From Algirhabdus cladophorae (GTDB taxonomy: Bacteria; Pseudomonadota; Alphaproteobacteria; Rhodobacterales; Rhodobacteraceae): a stretch of 64,000 nt of DNA. The stretch is taken from positions 3,162,001 to 3,226,000 of the forward strand of contig NZ_CP173029.1 of assembly GCF_044772865.1 (NCBI RefSeq), written 5' to 3'. Of the stretch, positions 1 to 7,746 are shown one piece after another (position 1 is the first letter of the stretch; every line of letters starts with the position of its first letter). Made by a program: the position numbers and the translations under genes. The notes beneath the pieces were generated by a model. It was not told the origin of the DNA, ran no database searches, and saw nothing but the letters and a program-made list of their open reading frames with translations.

Positions 1-325
1 CCAGTTGGAACGCGCTGAGTTGCGGATGATACGTAATCTCAGCCGGATCAATCGACCGTCCAATCCGTGCACCCACGGAAAACCAGAGGGGGTCGCCAGT
101 GGCCAACACAACAACACGCCGACCCTTTTGGGCCTTAAGTGTTTCGATCAAAGCATCAAACGGGCTGGGCCACGCAAGACGTTCGGCGGTTGAGTTGGGG
201 GATAGGCTATGATGTCTATCGCCCCCGATGATGACTTCGGCCGTATCAACCACAGCGCGGGTTGCTGGCGTCAGACCGTCCAGCCCATCTTCACCGATAC
301 CGACGATATGCAGCCACGCGCTCAT
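1..325 (-). CDS. cobL: Precorrin-6Y C5,15-methyltransferase (decarboxylating), N-terminal part
   Basis: This is the 5' end of cobL; the rest lies beyond the left edge. CobL methylates precorrin-6Y at C5 and C15 and decarboxylates its acetate side chain in the aerobic B12 pathway. Reading the minus strand from the ATG at 325 gives MSAWLHIVGIGEDGLDGL, the glycine-rich start of the CbiE-type SAM-dependent tetrapyrrole methylase domain. Further on comes VLATGDPLW, the GDP motif of that fold. The start overlaps the cobH stop as ATGA, so the two are translationally coupled. The CbiT-like C-terminal half cannot be seen. Assignment is confident for the family; completeness cannot be judged. Confidence 0.9.
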   Translation of the reverse strand, partial: MSAWLHIVGIGEDGLDGLTPATRAVVDTAEVIIGGDRHHSLSPNSTAERLAWPSPFDALIETLKAQKGRRVVVLATGDPLWFSVGARIGRSIDPAEITYHPQLSAFQL

Positions 326-960
326 GATGCGACCTCGGGCAAACCTGCGGCTAGGGCGTTGACGGCAGCCGAAGCAATTGCGGACCCGCCACGGCGGCCT
401 CGCAGTGCGACGAAATCGCAACCGCGTGGGTTGGTTGCCAGTTCCGCTTTGGATTCAGCCGCCCCAACAAATCCAACTGGGAAGCCCAAGATAACTGCAG
501 GCTTGGGCGCGCCTTGATCCAGCAGCTCTAGAAGATGAAAGAGCGCGGTGGGGGCATTGCCGACCGCAACGACCGCGCCGTCTAGATGATCCGTCCACAG
601 TTCAACCGCAGCGGCAGACCGCGTGTTGCCAATCATTTTGGCACGATCCGGAACAGATGGATCATTTAGCGTCACGATAACCGGATTTTCAGCAGGCAAA
701 TAGCGCCGGATGATCCCCGCTGCCACCATTTCGCAATCGCACAGAATTGGCGCACCGCGCTGAAGTGCTGTCTGGCCTGCCGCGTATGCCCCAACCGAAA
801 AAGCCAATCGGTCTGCAATTTCGACCATGCCACAAGCGTGGATTACCCGTGTGGCCAAAGCCTGCATGCCGGCGTCAAACCGATCCAGACGCGCCTCGGC
901 CTGAACCGTGGCGAAGCTGGCCGCGTAGATTGCAGATGGGTTTTTCTCGTAGGGGCGCAT
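322..960 (-). CDS. cobH: Precorrin-8X methylmutase
   Basis: CobH moves the C11 methyl group of precorrin-8X to C12, giving hydrogenobyrinic acid. The 212-residue length is normal for the family. The N-terminal stretch MRPYEKNPSAIY and the segment RVIHACGMVE are typical; His41 sits where the catalytic histidine of CobH is expected. NTRSAAAVE and the glycine-rich GFPVGFVGAAESK are further family landmarks. The gene lies 3 bp downstream of the chelatase gene and overlaps cobL by 4 bp (ATGA), so it belongs to one minus-strand operon. It makes the substrate that, once amidated, is used by the CobN complex encoded near 14-17 kb. Confidence 0.95.
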   Translation of the reverse strand: MRPYEKNPSAIYAASFATVQAEARLDRFDAGMQALATRVIHACGMVEIADRLAFSVGAYAAGQTALQRGAPILCDCEMVAAGIIRRYLPAENPVIVTLNDPSVPDRAKMIGNTRSAAAVELWTDHLDGAVVAVGNAPTALFHLLELLDQGAPKPAVILGFPVGFVGAAESKAELATNPRGCDFVALRGRRGGSAIASAAVNALAAGLPEVAS

Positions 961-963
961 GGC

Positions 964-2223
964 TTAGGCTTTGGTCTTTCGCGCGCTTTCGGGGCCAAGC
1001 GGATGTTTGGCATGGGGGTATTCTGCGTGATGATGGTGATCGTGGCTGTGCCCATGGTCGTGCCCGTGGTCATGGCCGTGATCATGCGCGTGGTCATGAT
1101 GGTGATGGTGATGGTGGTGATCCAGCGCCTCAAGGCGACATAAACCCGTGCAGAATGTATCGCACAGCTGACAATCGGCCACATTCGACCCCGGCGCGTT
1201 GGCACCTTGCCCCTCGACGTGGTGATGATGGCTTTCTTGGACTGCGCCGACTTCCGCCTCAAACCCCAAAACCGCCGTGCGGTATTTGCACAAGACACAA
1301 GTGGGCGGCGGAACATCGGCAAATGCAGGATGATCCAGACCCTTTTGTGCCGCCAATGCTTCGCGTTGTTCAGGCGTAATCTTTTGCACATCCTGACCTT
1401 CGATTTCCAAAATCTGGGTCCGATATTGGCAGGTTCCGCAATTGGGCGGCGGCGTGGCACTGGTTTGTTCGATCACGCGCTGGGCAAAGGTTTCCAAAAC
1501 TTGGGGGTGATCCCCAAGATATCCCGCTTTTACAAAATCAAGATCGGGGTATTGCGCGGCGACTTGGTCCGTAAAACCATAAATCCGGTCAATCAAAATG
1601 CCCGAGAACAAGAAATAGGGAAAGACGATGATACGTTGATATCCCAGCCGCGTGACATGCTGCAAACAGGGCTCGACCAGTGGGAAGGTCACGCCGGAAT
1701 AGCCCACTTCAACCCAGCCAAATCCCATGCCCTCTTGCAACATGCGGGCGATTTTGCTCACGTTGCCATTCGCATCCGGGTCCGAGGCCCCACGCCCAAT
1801 AACAACCAGACACGTCTTTTCTAGTGGCAGCGGCCCATGTTGGGAATTTGCGGCGTCGACCGCGTCTTGGATACGGCCAGCGGCGGCGGCGATCATCTTG
1901 GGATCGACACCCAATTCGCGCCCATAGCTGACCTCGATCCCGTGCTTGGCGGCATAAGTGTTCAGCACGGTCGGGATATCGTTCTTAGCATGCATCGCGG
2001 CAAACAGCATTCCTGGCACCGCGAGGATCTTGTCACAGCCTTTTTCGCGCAACCGGTCCAAGCCGTCGCGGATCACCGGATTGGCAAATTCCAAATAGCC
2101 ATAGTCCATCTCCCAATCGGCAGGCAAATGGGCGGGCAATTTATCAGCAAGCGTGGCGAACTCATCCACTGCAGATTTACTGCGCGACCCATGGCCACAA
2201 ATCATCACACCAATCTTGGACAT
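964..2223 (-). CDS. cbiX: CbiX-type sirohydrochlorin chelatase with CxxC and His-rich tail
   Basis: Two class II chelatase (CbiX) repeats are visible in 419 residues. The first has GHGSR with His11 and MLFAAMHAKND with His78, the usual metal-inserting histidines. In the second the equivalent motif reads GRGASD, without histidine, so only the first half looks catalytic. The C-terminal third carries CxxC pairs at C262/C265, C309/C312 and C351/C354 plus C358 and C362; the first two belong to a duplicated CxxCxYRT motif. A tail at about 369-399 is almost all His, Asp and Gly. Long CbiX proteins are known to carry a His-rich region and an Fe-S site, which fits. The natural reaction would be cobalt (or iron) insertion into sirohydrochlorin. 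It is odd beside the late-insertion enzyme CobN. Start is the ATG 3 bp after the upstream small gene. Confidence 0.85.
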   Translation of the reverse strand: MSKIGVMICGHGSRSKSAVDEFATLADKLPAHLPADWEMDYGYLEFANPVIRDGLDRLREKGCDKILAVPGMLFAAMHAKNDIPTVLNTYAAKHGIEVSYGRELGVDPKMIAAAAGRIQDAVDAANSQHGPLPLEKTCLVVIGRGASDPDANGNVSKIARMLQEGMGFGWVEVGYSGVTFPLVEPCLQHVTRLGYQRIIVFPYFLFSGILIDRIYGFTDQVAAQYPDLDFVKAGYLGDHPQVLETFAQRVIEQTSATPPPNCGTCQYRTQILEIEGQDVQKITPEQREALAAQKGLDHPAFADVPPPTCVLCKYRTAVLGFEAEVGAVQESHHHHVEGQGANAPGSNVADCQLCDTFCTGLCRLEALDHHHHHHHHDHAHDHGHDHGHDHGHSHDHHHHAEYPHAKHPLGPESARKTKA

Positions 2224-2226
2224 CGT

Positions 2227-2457
2227 TTAGGCCTCCTGAGGCTCTTCTTCAATTGCGTCTTCTTCCACCGCTTCTTCTGTTTTTGGTTTGCCCTTCAGCG
2301 CGCCCCAAAGCCCCGCAGCAATCGCAGCCCCAATAGCAACACCGGCCAAGACGTGATCGTGCCCCGCCACTTCGATAAGATGGCCCGGATGCGCCACGGC
2401 TGCACCAGTTCCAAACATGGTCCACAAACTGGCGATAAAAATAGAGAGGCTTTTCAT
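2227..2457 (-). CDS. Small membrane protein, DUF6732-like
   Basis: A 76-residue protein: a signal-like hydrophobic start (MKSLSIFIASLW), the HPGHLIEVAGHDH segment, one further hydrophobic stretch (LAGVAIGAAIAAGLWGAL) and a Glu-rich acidic tail. It resembles the small Rhodobacteraceae proteins grouped as DUF6732, which have a similar HPGHL motif after a cleaved signal; that match is from memory. The histidines could bind metal at the membrane, which would suit its place 3 bp upstream of the cobalt chelatase gene, but no function is established. Longer in-frame starts upstream exist (for example at 2469); I chose 2457 because it begins the signal sequence directly. Confidence 0.65.
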   Translation of the reverse strand: MKSLSIFIASLWTMFGTGAAVAHPGHLIEVAGHDHVLAGVAIGAAIAAGLWGALKGKPKTEEAVEEDAIEEEPQEA

Positions 2458-2770
2458 TTGGTGTCCCATTGCAACGATCAAAGCAAGAAACCACCCTATC
2501 CCCGTAGGAATTTCTGGACGACGCATGGTTGCGTCCCCGTTTTGGGTCAACCCGTCCACGCACTTCTCTCCGGCCCTGATCAGGCTTCGTCTGGACCCGC
2601 TTATAAAAAGCCTTGGACAGGCCTGCAACGGCAATAGCGCCGCCGCATCAGACAAATCCGACGCGCAATGGATGTCACTGTGCAACGGCGCGCAGAAATT
2701 GCGCAGCAGTACGGGTTTGGGTCCGACACGCTTCGATCTAAATTCAGGCCAAATCAAACGGAGAAGCACA
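2458..2770. other. Intergenic region between divergent genes
   Basis: About 310 bp lie between the minus-strand cobalamin run and the plus-strand reductase. It must hold both promoters, but I could not place them with confidence. No cobalamin riboswitch core (GCCACTG, or the AGCCAGGAGACC B12 box) is visible on either strand. A short stem near 2607-2622 (GCCT/AGGC, followed by a T run when read on the minus strand) is too weak to call a terminator. Open frames that cross it look like shadows. Confidence 0.5.
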
Positions 2771-3760
2771 ATGGGACAACTGGTAGACGGCGTCTGGCAC
2801 GACACATGGTATGACACCAAAACCACTGGCGGTGCTTTTGTGCGATCTACGGCAAAGTTTCGCAATTGGATCACGGCGGATGGTACTGCGGGCCCCTCCG
2901 GAACAGGCGGTTTCAAAGCTGAAAGCGGGCGCTATCACCTCTATGTCAGTTATGCCTGCCCATGGGCGCACCGCACTTTGATCTTTCGCAGCCTTAAAGG
3001 TTTGGAACCACATATCGGCGTCTCAGCTGTGCACCCTGATATGCTGTCCGACGGTTGGACGTTTAAGAAAGACGACGACGGGGCCACTGGCGACGACCTT
3101 TTTGGCCTGCCGTTTGCACGCGACATTTACATTAAGGCAGATCCGCAGATTTCCGGACGCGTGACTGTGCCAATTCTGTGGGACAAAGCGCAGAACACAA
3201 TCGTCTCCAACGAATCTTCTGAAATCATCCGCATGTTCAACAGCGCCTTCGATAAGGTGACCGGAAATGATGCAGACTATTGGCCCGAGTCCCTGCGCAA
3301 CCAGATCGAACCGCTGAATACACGGATCTATGACACGATCAACAACGGCGTCTACAAATCCGGCTTTGCCACCTCGCAAGCAGCCTATGACGCGGCCGTT
3401 GGGCCGTTATTTGACAGTTTGGATTGGCTGGAAGGCATTTTGGCAAACCAGCGATATTTGACCGGCGACAGCCTGACCGAGGCAGATTGGCGGTTGTTTA
3501 CCACGCTGATCCGCTTCGATGCAGTGTACCATCTGCACTTTAAATGTAACCGCAAACGGATCGTGGATTACCCGCATCTGTGGGGCTATGTGCGCGAGCT
3601 GTATCAAGTGCCCGGCGTGGCCGAGACTGTGAATATGGCGCATATCATACGCCATTATCACTACTCACACGAAACGATTAATCCACACCGTATCATCCCG
3701 ATCAATCCCGTGCTGGATTTTGATCAGCCCCACGGGCGCGATTACCTACGGCCCGCGTGA
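2771..3760 (+). CDS. Glutathionyl-hydroquinone reductase (Xi-class GST)
   Basis: A 330-residue protein of the ECM4/YqjG family, which reduces glutathionyl-hydroquinones with GSH in the cytoplasm. The motif SYACPWAHRTLIFR places the catalytic cysteine at residue 63 in the CPWAH signature specific to this class. The helical GST C-terminal domain follows from about residue 170. Start is the ATG at 2771, preceded by GGAGAAG. An open frame reaches far upstream, but that part does not look like this family. The last 19 bp overlap the end of the convergent receiver-like gene. It has no evident link to the cobalamin genes around it. Confidence 0.9.
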   Translation: MGQLVDGVWHDTWYDTKTTGGAFVRSTAKFRNWITADGTAGPSGTGGFKAESGRYHLYVSYACPWAHRTLIFRSLKGLEPHIGVSAVHPDMLSDGWTFKKDDDGATGDDLFGLPFARDIYIKADPQISGRVTVPILWDKAQNTIVSNESSEIIRMFNSAFDKVTGNDADYWPESLRNQIEPLNTRIYDTINNGVYKSGFATSQAAYDAAVGPLFDSLDWLEGILANQRYLTGDSLTEADWRLFTTLIRFDAVYHLHFKCNRKRIVDYPHLWGYVRELYQVPGVAETVNMAHIIRHYHYSHETINPHRIIPINPVLDFDQPHGRDYLRPA

Positions 3761-4104
3761 TGCTCTGCAATGGCCGCGATATCCTGCGGCGGGGTCGAGG
3801 TTTGTAGCAATCCGCACGCATTTGGAATGTGCTGAAAGATCGATCCATCCGAAAAGAAACTTGTGTTTGTCACAAACAGCACTTTGGTGTCGGGCTGGCG
3901 ATAGGCCACATAGTCCGCCACAGCAAAGGCGCTGCCGCCCTTGAGGACAAGGTTCAGAATAACCAAATCCCAAGCTGATTTTTGCAAGTGATCAATGGCT
4001 AACTCTTGAGTTTTAGCCAATGTCACGTCCAAAGAGAGGCGGCGCAAATGGTTAGCCCACAGGCTGCCCAAATTTGGGTTATTTTCTACAATTAATATAC
4101 TCAT
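3742..4104 (-). CDS. Receiver-like domain lacking the phosphoacceptor Asp
   Basis: A 120-residue stand-alone protein with the shape of a CheY-type receiver: ILIVENNPNLG at the first strand, WDLVILNLVL at strand 3, VLFVTNTS at strand 4. The key residues are changed. The acidic pair reads E7-N8, the phosphoacceptor position is Asn51 instead of Asp, and the region that normally holds the conserved lysine reads LLQTSTPP (about 99-106). The fold looks kept while phosphotransfer is probably lost, so this may be a pseudo-receiver acting through protein contacts. No kinase lies nearby. It ends inside the reductase gene (19 bp overlap) and begins just downstream, in its own direction, of an inverted repeat. 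Confidence 0.7.
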   Translation of the reverse strand: MSILIVENNPNLGSLWANHLRRLSLDVTLAKTQELAIDHLQKSAWDLVILNLVLKGGSAFAVADYVAYRQPDTKVLFVTNTSFFSDGSIFQHIPNACGLLQTSTPPQDIAAIAEHHAGRR

Positions 4105-4117
4105 TTACTGTTACTCC

Positions 4118-4139
4118 GGTGTTTGACACGCCAAACACC
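4118..4139. repeat. Inverted repeat upstream of the receiver-like gene
   Basis: GGTGTTTG and CAAACACC form perfect 8-bp arms around a 6-bp spacer. The repeat lies 14 bp upstream of the receiver-like start at 4104, so it could be a leader hairpin or an operator. No T run follows, which argues against a terminator. Confidence 0.5.
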
Positions 4140-4282
4140 CATCCCCATACATCGATTAGCCCCTGTATGATTAACAAACTCTTAAAATAGGTTAACCGAT
4201 GGTTGCCCGCTTGCGTTTTGGGCGAGAATCCGCTTCTGCTGCGCTGAATTATTTTGCACTTCTGGGAAAAGGCCGGATCACG

Positions 4283-4654
4283 ATGACCACATGGATCACC
4301 ATTTGCGACACCTGTAAGCGCGACGATTGGATTGCCTCCGAAAAATCCCATACCGATGGTGAGGTTTTGGCAGGTCTGGTCGAAGCCGCGGCTCAGTCCG
4401 AAACCGTCAAAACGCGCCGCGTGTCTTGTTTGATGGGCTGCAAACACGGCTGCAATATCGCGATCCAAGCTGAAGGTAAGCTGGCCTATACTTTGGGTGA
4501 TTTCATCCCTGATCAAGAGGCGGCCCAAGCCATCGTCGACTATGCGGAACTGCATGCGCAAAGCGAAACAGGCCAAGTGCCCTTCCGTCAGTGGCCCGTC
4601 GGCGTCAAAGGGCATTTTGTCACCCGCCACCAGCCCATTCCCCAAGAAAAATGA
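4283..4654 (+). CDS. DUF1636 family cysteine-containing protein
   Basis: A 123-residue cytoplasmic protein starting MTTWITICDTCKR. Cysteines sit in CDTC (residues 9-12) and in SCLMGCKHGC, an arrangement resembling thioredoxin-fold [2Fe-2S] ferredoxin-like proteins; DUF1636 members are often called metal-binding. The stop overlaps the cobC start as ATGA, so the protein is probably made along with CobC and CobD. A role in redox or metal supply for corrin synthesis is an inference from position only. An in-frame start at 4199 would add 28 residues; the ATG at 4283 fits the family start better. Confidence 0.75.
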   Translation: MTTWITICDTCKRDDWIASEKSHTDGEVLAGLVEAAAQSETVKTRRVSCLMGCKHGCNIAIQAEGKLAYTLGDFIPDQEAAQAIVDYAELHAQSETGQVPFRQWPVGVKGHFVTRHQPIPQEK

Positions 4655-5607
4655 GCCTGCGCCGCGACCATGGCGGCGGGTTGGACGCGGCTATTGCCAA
4701 ATATGGTGGCACGCGGCCCGATTGGCTGGACCTGTCGACAGGAATCAACCCTGTGCCATATCCAACTGGCGAAATTGACCTGAACGACTGGACCGCACTG
4801 CCAGATCAAGCCGCGCAAACGGCTCTCATCGACGCCGCACGATCGTTTTGGAACGTGCCTGAAGATGCCGCCATCGTAGCAGCCCCCGGTGCCAGCGCAT
4901 TGATCGCGCGTATGCCCGATCTCACAGGTCAAACATCCGCCTACATTCCTCAGCCCACGTATAATGAACACGCCGCAGCCTTTCACGCGCGCAATCCACA
5001 AATGGATCAAAGCGATAAAACCCATCCAGTGCGAATTTTCGTCCACCCAAACAACCCCGATGGCGCAGTGTTGGACGCGGACGATTTTACACAGGGCGGT
5101 AAGTCTTCTTTTACGATTATTGACGAAAGCTTTTGCGATATCTGCCCCGAGCTAAGCCACATCGATCATGCAGCACGCCCAAAAACAATAATCCTCAAAA
5201 GCTTTGGAAAGTTTTGGGGATTAGCGGGGGTGCGCCTAGGCTTTGCCATTGGGGCCACCGACACACTGCTGCCCAAGCTGCCAGATCTCTTGGGCCCATG
5301 GGCTGTGGCAGGGCCCGCCCTGACAATTGGCGCGCGCGCCTTGAACGATCACAACTGGGCCAATCAAACGCGCCAACGATTGCGCGAGGACGCGGAAACT
5401 CTGGACGGACTGATGGCGCAAAAAGGCGTGCAATGCCTTGGTGGCACCGACTTGTTTCGCCTCTACGACGTAGATGACGCCACTGCTTGGCAGGACCGTC
5501 TGGCCCAAAACAAAGTGTGGTCGCGCATCTTTCCCTACTCAAGAACCTGGCTCCGACTGGGCCTGCCCCACCCAAACCGTTGGGATCAGTTAAAGGCTGC
5601 CCTATGA
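4651..5607 (+). CDS. cobC: L-threonine-O-3-phosphate decarboxylase
   Basis: A fold-type I PLP enzyme of 318 residues (called CobD in the Salmonella naming). It decarboxylates threonine phosphate to (R)-1-amino-2-propanol phosphate, the linker of the nucleotide loop. Family landmarks are the N-terminal DHGGGLDAAIAKYGG, LDLSTGINP, FVHPNNPDG, and SFGKFWGLAGVRLGF with the Schiff-base lysine. It starts inside the stop of the DUF1636 gene (ATGA) and its own stop overlaps the cobD start (ATGA), giving a tight three-gene unit whose last two enzymes act in consecutive steps. Confidence 0.93.
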   Translation: MSLRRDHGGGLDAAIAKYGGTRPDWLDLSTGINPVPYPTGEIDLNDWTALPDQAAQTALIDAARSFWNVPEDAAIVAAPGASALIARMPDLTGQTSAYIPQPTYNEHAAAFHARNPQMDQSDKTHPVRIFVHPNNPDGAVLDADDFTQGGKSSFTIIDESFCDICPELSHIDHAARPKTIILKSFGKFWGLAGVRLGFAIGATDTLLPKLPDLLGPWAVAGPALTIGARALNDHNWANQTRQRLREDAETLDGLMAQKGVQCLGGTDLFRLYDVDDATAWQDRLAQNKVWSRIFPYSRTWLRLGLPHPNRWDQLKAAL

Positions 5608-6488
5608 CGCTGGCCCTAGCGATGATCCTGGATGCGCTTTTGGGAGAACCGAAATGGCTGTGGGATCGGCTCCCGCACCCAGCCGTATTGATGGGCCACT
5701 TGATTGGCCGCCTTGACCAATGGTTTAATTCAGGTCCGGCGCGCCACTTCAACGGGATCCTTGTGATGTTGGGCTTGGTCCTGCTTGCCATCGCGTCGGG
5801 TGCTATTCTTGCACAACTTGGCCCAGTTGTTGAAATCCTGATTGTGGCAATTTTACTGGCCCAAAAGTCACTGGTCCAGCATGTGCAGGCTGTCGCCCTA
5901 GGCCTTGGTCAAAGCACCCAAGCTGGACGTGCGGCTGTCGCAATGATCGTTGGGCGCGACACCAAGGACATGGATGATCCTGCTATCGTCCGCAGTGCTA
6001 TCGAAAGTGCCGCCGAGAACCTTTCCGATGGCATTATAGCACCTGCCTTTTGGTTCGCAATTGGTGGTCTACCTGGGCTTTTGGTCTACAAAATCACCAA
6101 TACCGCCGACAGTATGATCGGCTATTTAACACCCCGCCATGCCCAGTTTGGCTGGGCCGCAGCCAAGTTTGATGATCTGCTCAACTGGATCCCCGCCCGC
6201 TTGACCGCCCTGATGATCATCGGTCCAATGGCCTATGCATCCCTCAGATCGGACGCCGCCAAGCACCGATCACCCAACGCAGGCTGGCCTGAGGCGGCCA
6301 TGGCCCGGCGCCTCAACCTCGCCCTTTCAGGCCCGCGCGCCTACGACGGCGTGATGCAGGATTACCCATGGGTCTGGCCGCAGGGAAGCAGCCATGGCAC
6401 AGGCAAAGACATCCAAGCGGCCTGCACGGTGCTATGGCAGACATGGGCAATCGCCCTTGCATTGGTAATCGCGATAGGGCTTTTGTAA
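5604..6488 (+). CDS. cobD: Adenosylcobinamide-phosphate synthase
   Basis: A 294-residue integral membrane protein (CbiB in the anaerobic naming) that attaches the aminopropanol arm to adenosylcobyric acid. Seen: an N-terminal ALAMILDALLGEP segment, HPAVLMGHLIG, several hydrophobic membrane spans, and the conserved VGRDTKDMDD and ESAAENLSDGIIAPAFW stretches. KITNTADSMIGY is another family hallmark. It overlaps cobC by 4 bp and takes the product of CobC as substrate. The longer upstream frame is coding only in the cobC frame. Confidence 0.93.
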   Translation: MTLALAMILDALLGEPKWLWDRLPHPAVLMGHLIGRLDQWFNSGPARHFNGILVMLGLVLLAIASGAILAQLGPVVEILIVAILLAQKSLVQHVQAVALGLGQSTQAGRAAVAMIVGRDTKDMDDPAIVRSAIESAAENLSDGIIAPAFWFAIGGLPGLLVYKITNTADSMIGYLTPRHAQFGWAAAKFDDLLNWIPARLTALMIIGPMAYASLRSDAAKHRSPNAGWPEAAMARRLNLALSGPRAYDGVMQDYPWVWPQGSSHGTGKDIQAACTVLWQTWAIALALVIAIGLL

Positions 6489-6522
6489 CCCCATCAGTTA
6501 AGACGCTTATCGAGGACACCCC

Positions 6523-7704
6523 ATGGGCCGTATTTTATCCGTTGTTTCACTGTCTCTGGGCCTGGCCCTTGGGGCCTCTGCGGCCATGGGCCAATGCGGT
6601 GGCAGCTTTGGCAGTTTTGTCGCTGGACTAAAGGCCGAGGCAATCACCCGTGGCCATAGTCCCAAAGCCACAAACAGCTTCTTTGCCAACGTGCGACAGG
6701 ATCCAAAAGTTCTAAAAGCCGACCGCAGCCAAGGTGTGTTTCAGAAGGATTTTGTGGCGTTTTCGCGCAGCTTGATCTCCCAAAATCGTATCCAAAAAGG
6801 GCGTCAAATGGCGTCCAAATATCAAAATACCTTTGCCCGCGCCGAGCAAGCCTATGGCGTTCCTGCAGGCGTTTTACTGGCGTTTTGGGCGTTCGAGACG
6901 GATTACGGCGCGTTTCAAGGGAACTTCAACACTCTCAACGCACTGGTCACCCTGTCGCATGATTGCCGCCGGCCCGAGCTGTTTCGCCCACAAGTCTTTG
7001 CGGCGCTGACCCTGTTTGAACGGGGCAATTTCAGCCCAACCAAAACCACAGGGGCCTGGGCCGGCGAAATTGGCATGGTCCAAATGCTGCCCGCTGACAT
7101 TATCGAAAACGGTGTGGACGGCGATGGAGACGGGCGCGTGTCGCTGAAAACGTCACCCACCGATGCGCTGATGTCCGGCGCAAAAATGCTGCAACATCTA
7201 GGCTGGCGCAAAGGCGAGCCTTGGCTGCAAGAGGTCGCGGTACCATCTGGGCTGGATTGGTCCAAAACGGGCATCGACAAAACCCTCAGTGTCGGACAAT
7301 GGGCACAACTGGGTGTTAAGCCACGCTGGGGCAAGCTCGCCAACAGCAAACTGCCTGCATCGATCATCTTGCCCATGGGTCGCAAAGGGCCTGCCTTTAT
7401 CGCTTACCCCAATTTTCGCGTATATTTCGAATGGAACCAAAGCTTTACCTATGTGACGACGGCCGCCTATTTCGGCACACGCCTGATGGGTGCCCCGGTC
7501 TACACGGTCGGCACCCCTGACAAAGGCCTCAACGGCGCACAGATGAAACAGCTGCAACAAAAACTGGCCCGTCGCGGTCATGACGTGGGCAAAATCGACG
7601 GCATCCTCGGGGCTGGCACGCGCGCCGCTGTTCAAAAGGAACAAAGCCGCCTCGGACTGCCGGCAGATGCTTGGCCCACGCCAGCATTGCTCAACAAACT
7701 CTAA
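6523..7704 (+). CDS. MltB-like lytic murein transglycosylase with peptidoglycan-binding domain
   Basis: A 393-residue secreted enzyme with an N-terminal signal peptide (cleavage probably near ASAAMGQC). The SLT_2 / MltB-type catalytic domain spans about 30-320; LLAFWAFETDYG holds the likely catalytic Glu125, and GEIGMVQMLPADI is a typical family motif. A PG_binding_1 domain ends the protein (LNGAQMKQLQQKLARRGHDVG, then DGILGAGTRAAVQ). It cleaves glycan strands to 1,6-anhydro-MurNAc ends in the periplasm. It follows cobD by 34 bp but has no functional tie to it. A dispersed element begins right after its stop. Confidence 0.9.
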   Translation: MGRILSVVSLSLGLALGASAAMGQCGGSFGSFVAGLKAEAITRGHSPKATNSFFANVRQDPKVLKADRSQGVFQKDFVAFSRSLISQNRIQKGRQMASKYQNTFARAEQAYGVPAGVLLAFWAFETDYGAFQGNFNTLNALVTLSHDCRRPELFRPQVFAALTLFERGNFSPTKTTGAWAGEIGMVQMLPADIIENGVDGDGDGRVSLKTSPTDALMSGAKMLQHLGWRKGEPWLQEVAVPSGLDWSKTGIDKTLSVGQWAQLGVKPRWGKLANSKLPASIILPMGRKGPAFIAYPNFRVYFEWNQSFTYVTTAAYFGTRLMGAPVYTVGTPDKGLNGAQMKQLQQKLARRGHDVGKIDGILGAGTRAAVQKEQSRLGLPADAWPTPALLNKL

Positions 7705-7739
7705 TTTCTTTTTTCCCTAAATACTCCTGCCGGAGGCAG
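7705..7739. repeat. Dispersed 3'-end element, copy A
   Basis: This 35-bp stretch starts at the base after the transglycosylase stop. It reads TTTCTTTTTTCCC, then TAAATACTC, then CTGCCGGAGGCAG, whose last part forms a small hairpin. It matches a segment inside cobN (15188-15222) at 28 of 35 positions, and shorter pieces after map and after the peroxiredoxin gene. It lies between convergent genes and might act in transcript 3'-end formation. Confidence 0.6.
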
Positions 7740-7746
7740 AACCGGC

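Noticed and set aside
838..1143. A hydrophobic plus-strand frame of 101 residues
   Set aside because: Overlaps two certain minus-strand genes; no ribosome site.
843..1460. A 205-residue minus-strand frame with Thr/Ile/Met repeats over the His-rich tail of the chelatase
   Set aside because: The repeats arise from reading CAT/GAT-type codons out of frame; cobH and the chelatase gene account for the DNA.
2470..2770. Cobalamin riboswitch upstream of the CbiX-like operon
   Set aside because: No B12 box or GCCACTG core on either strand.
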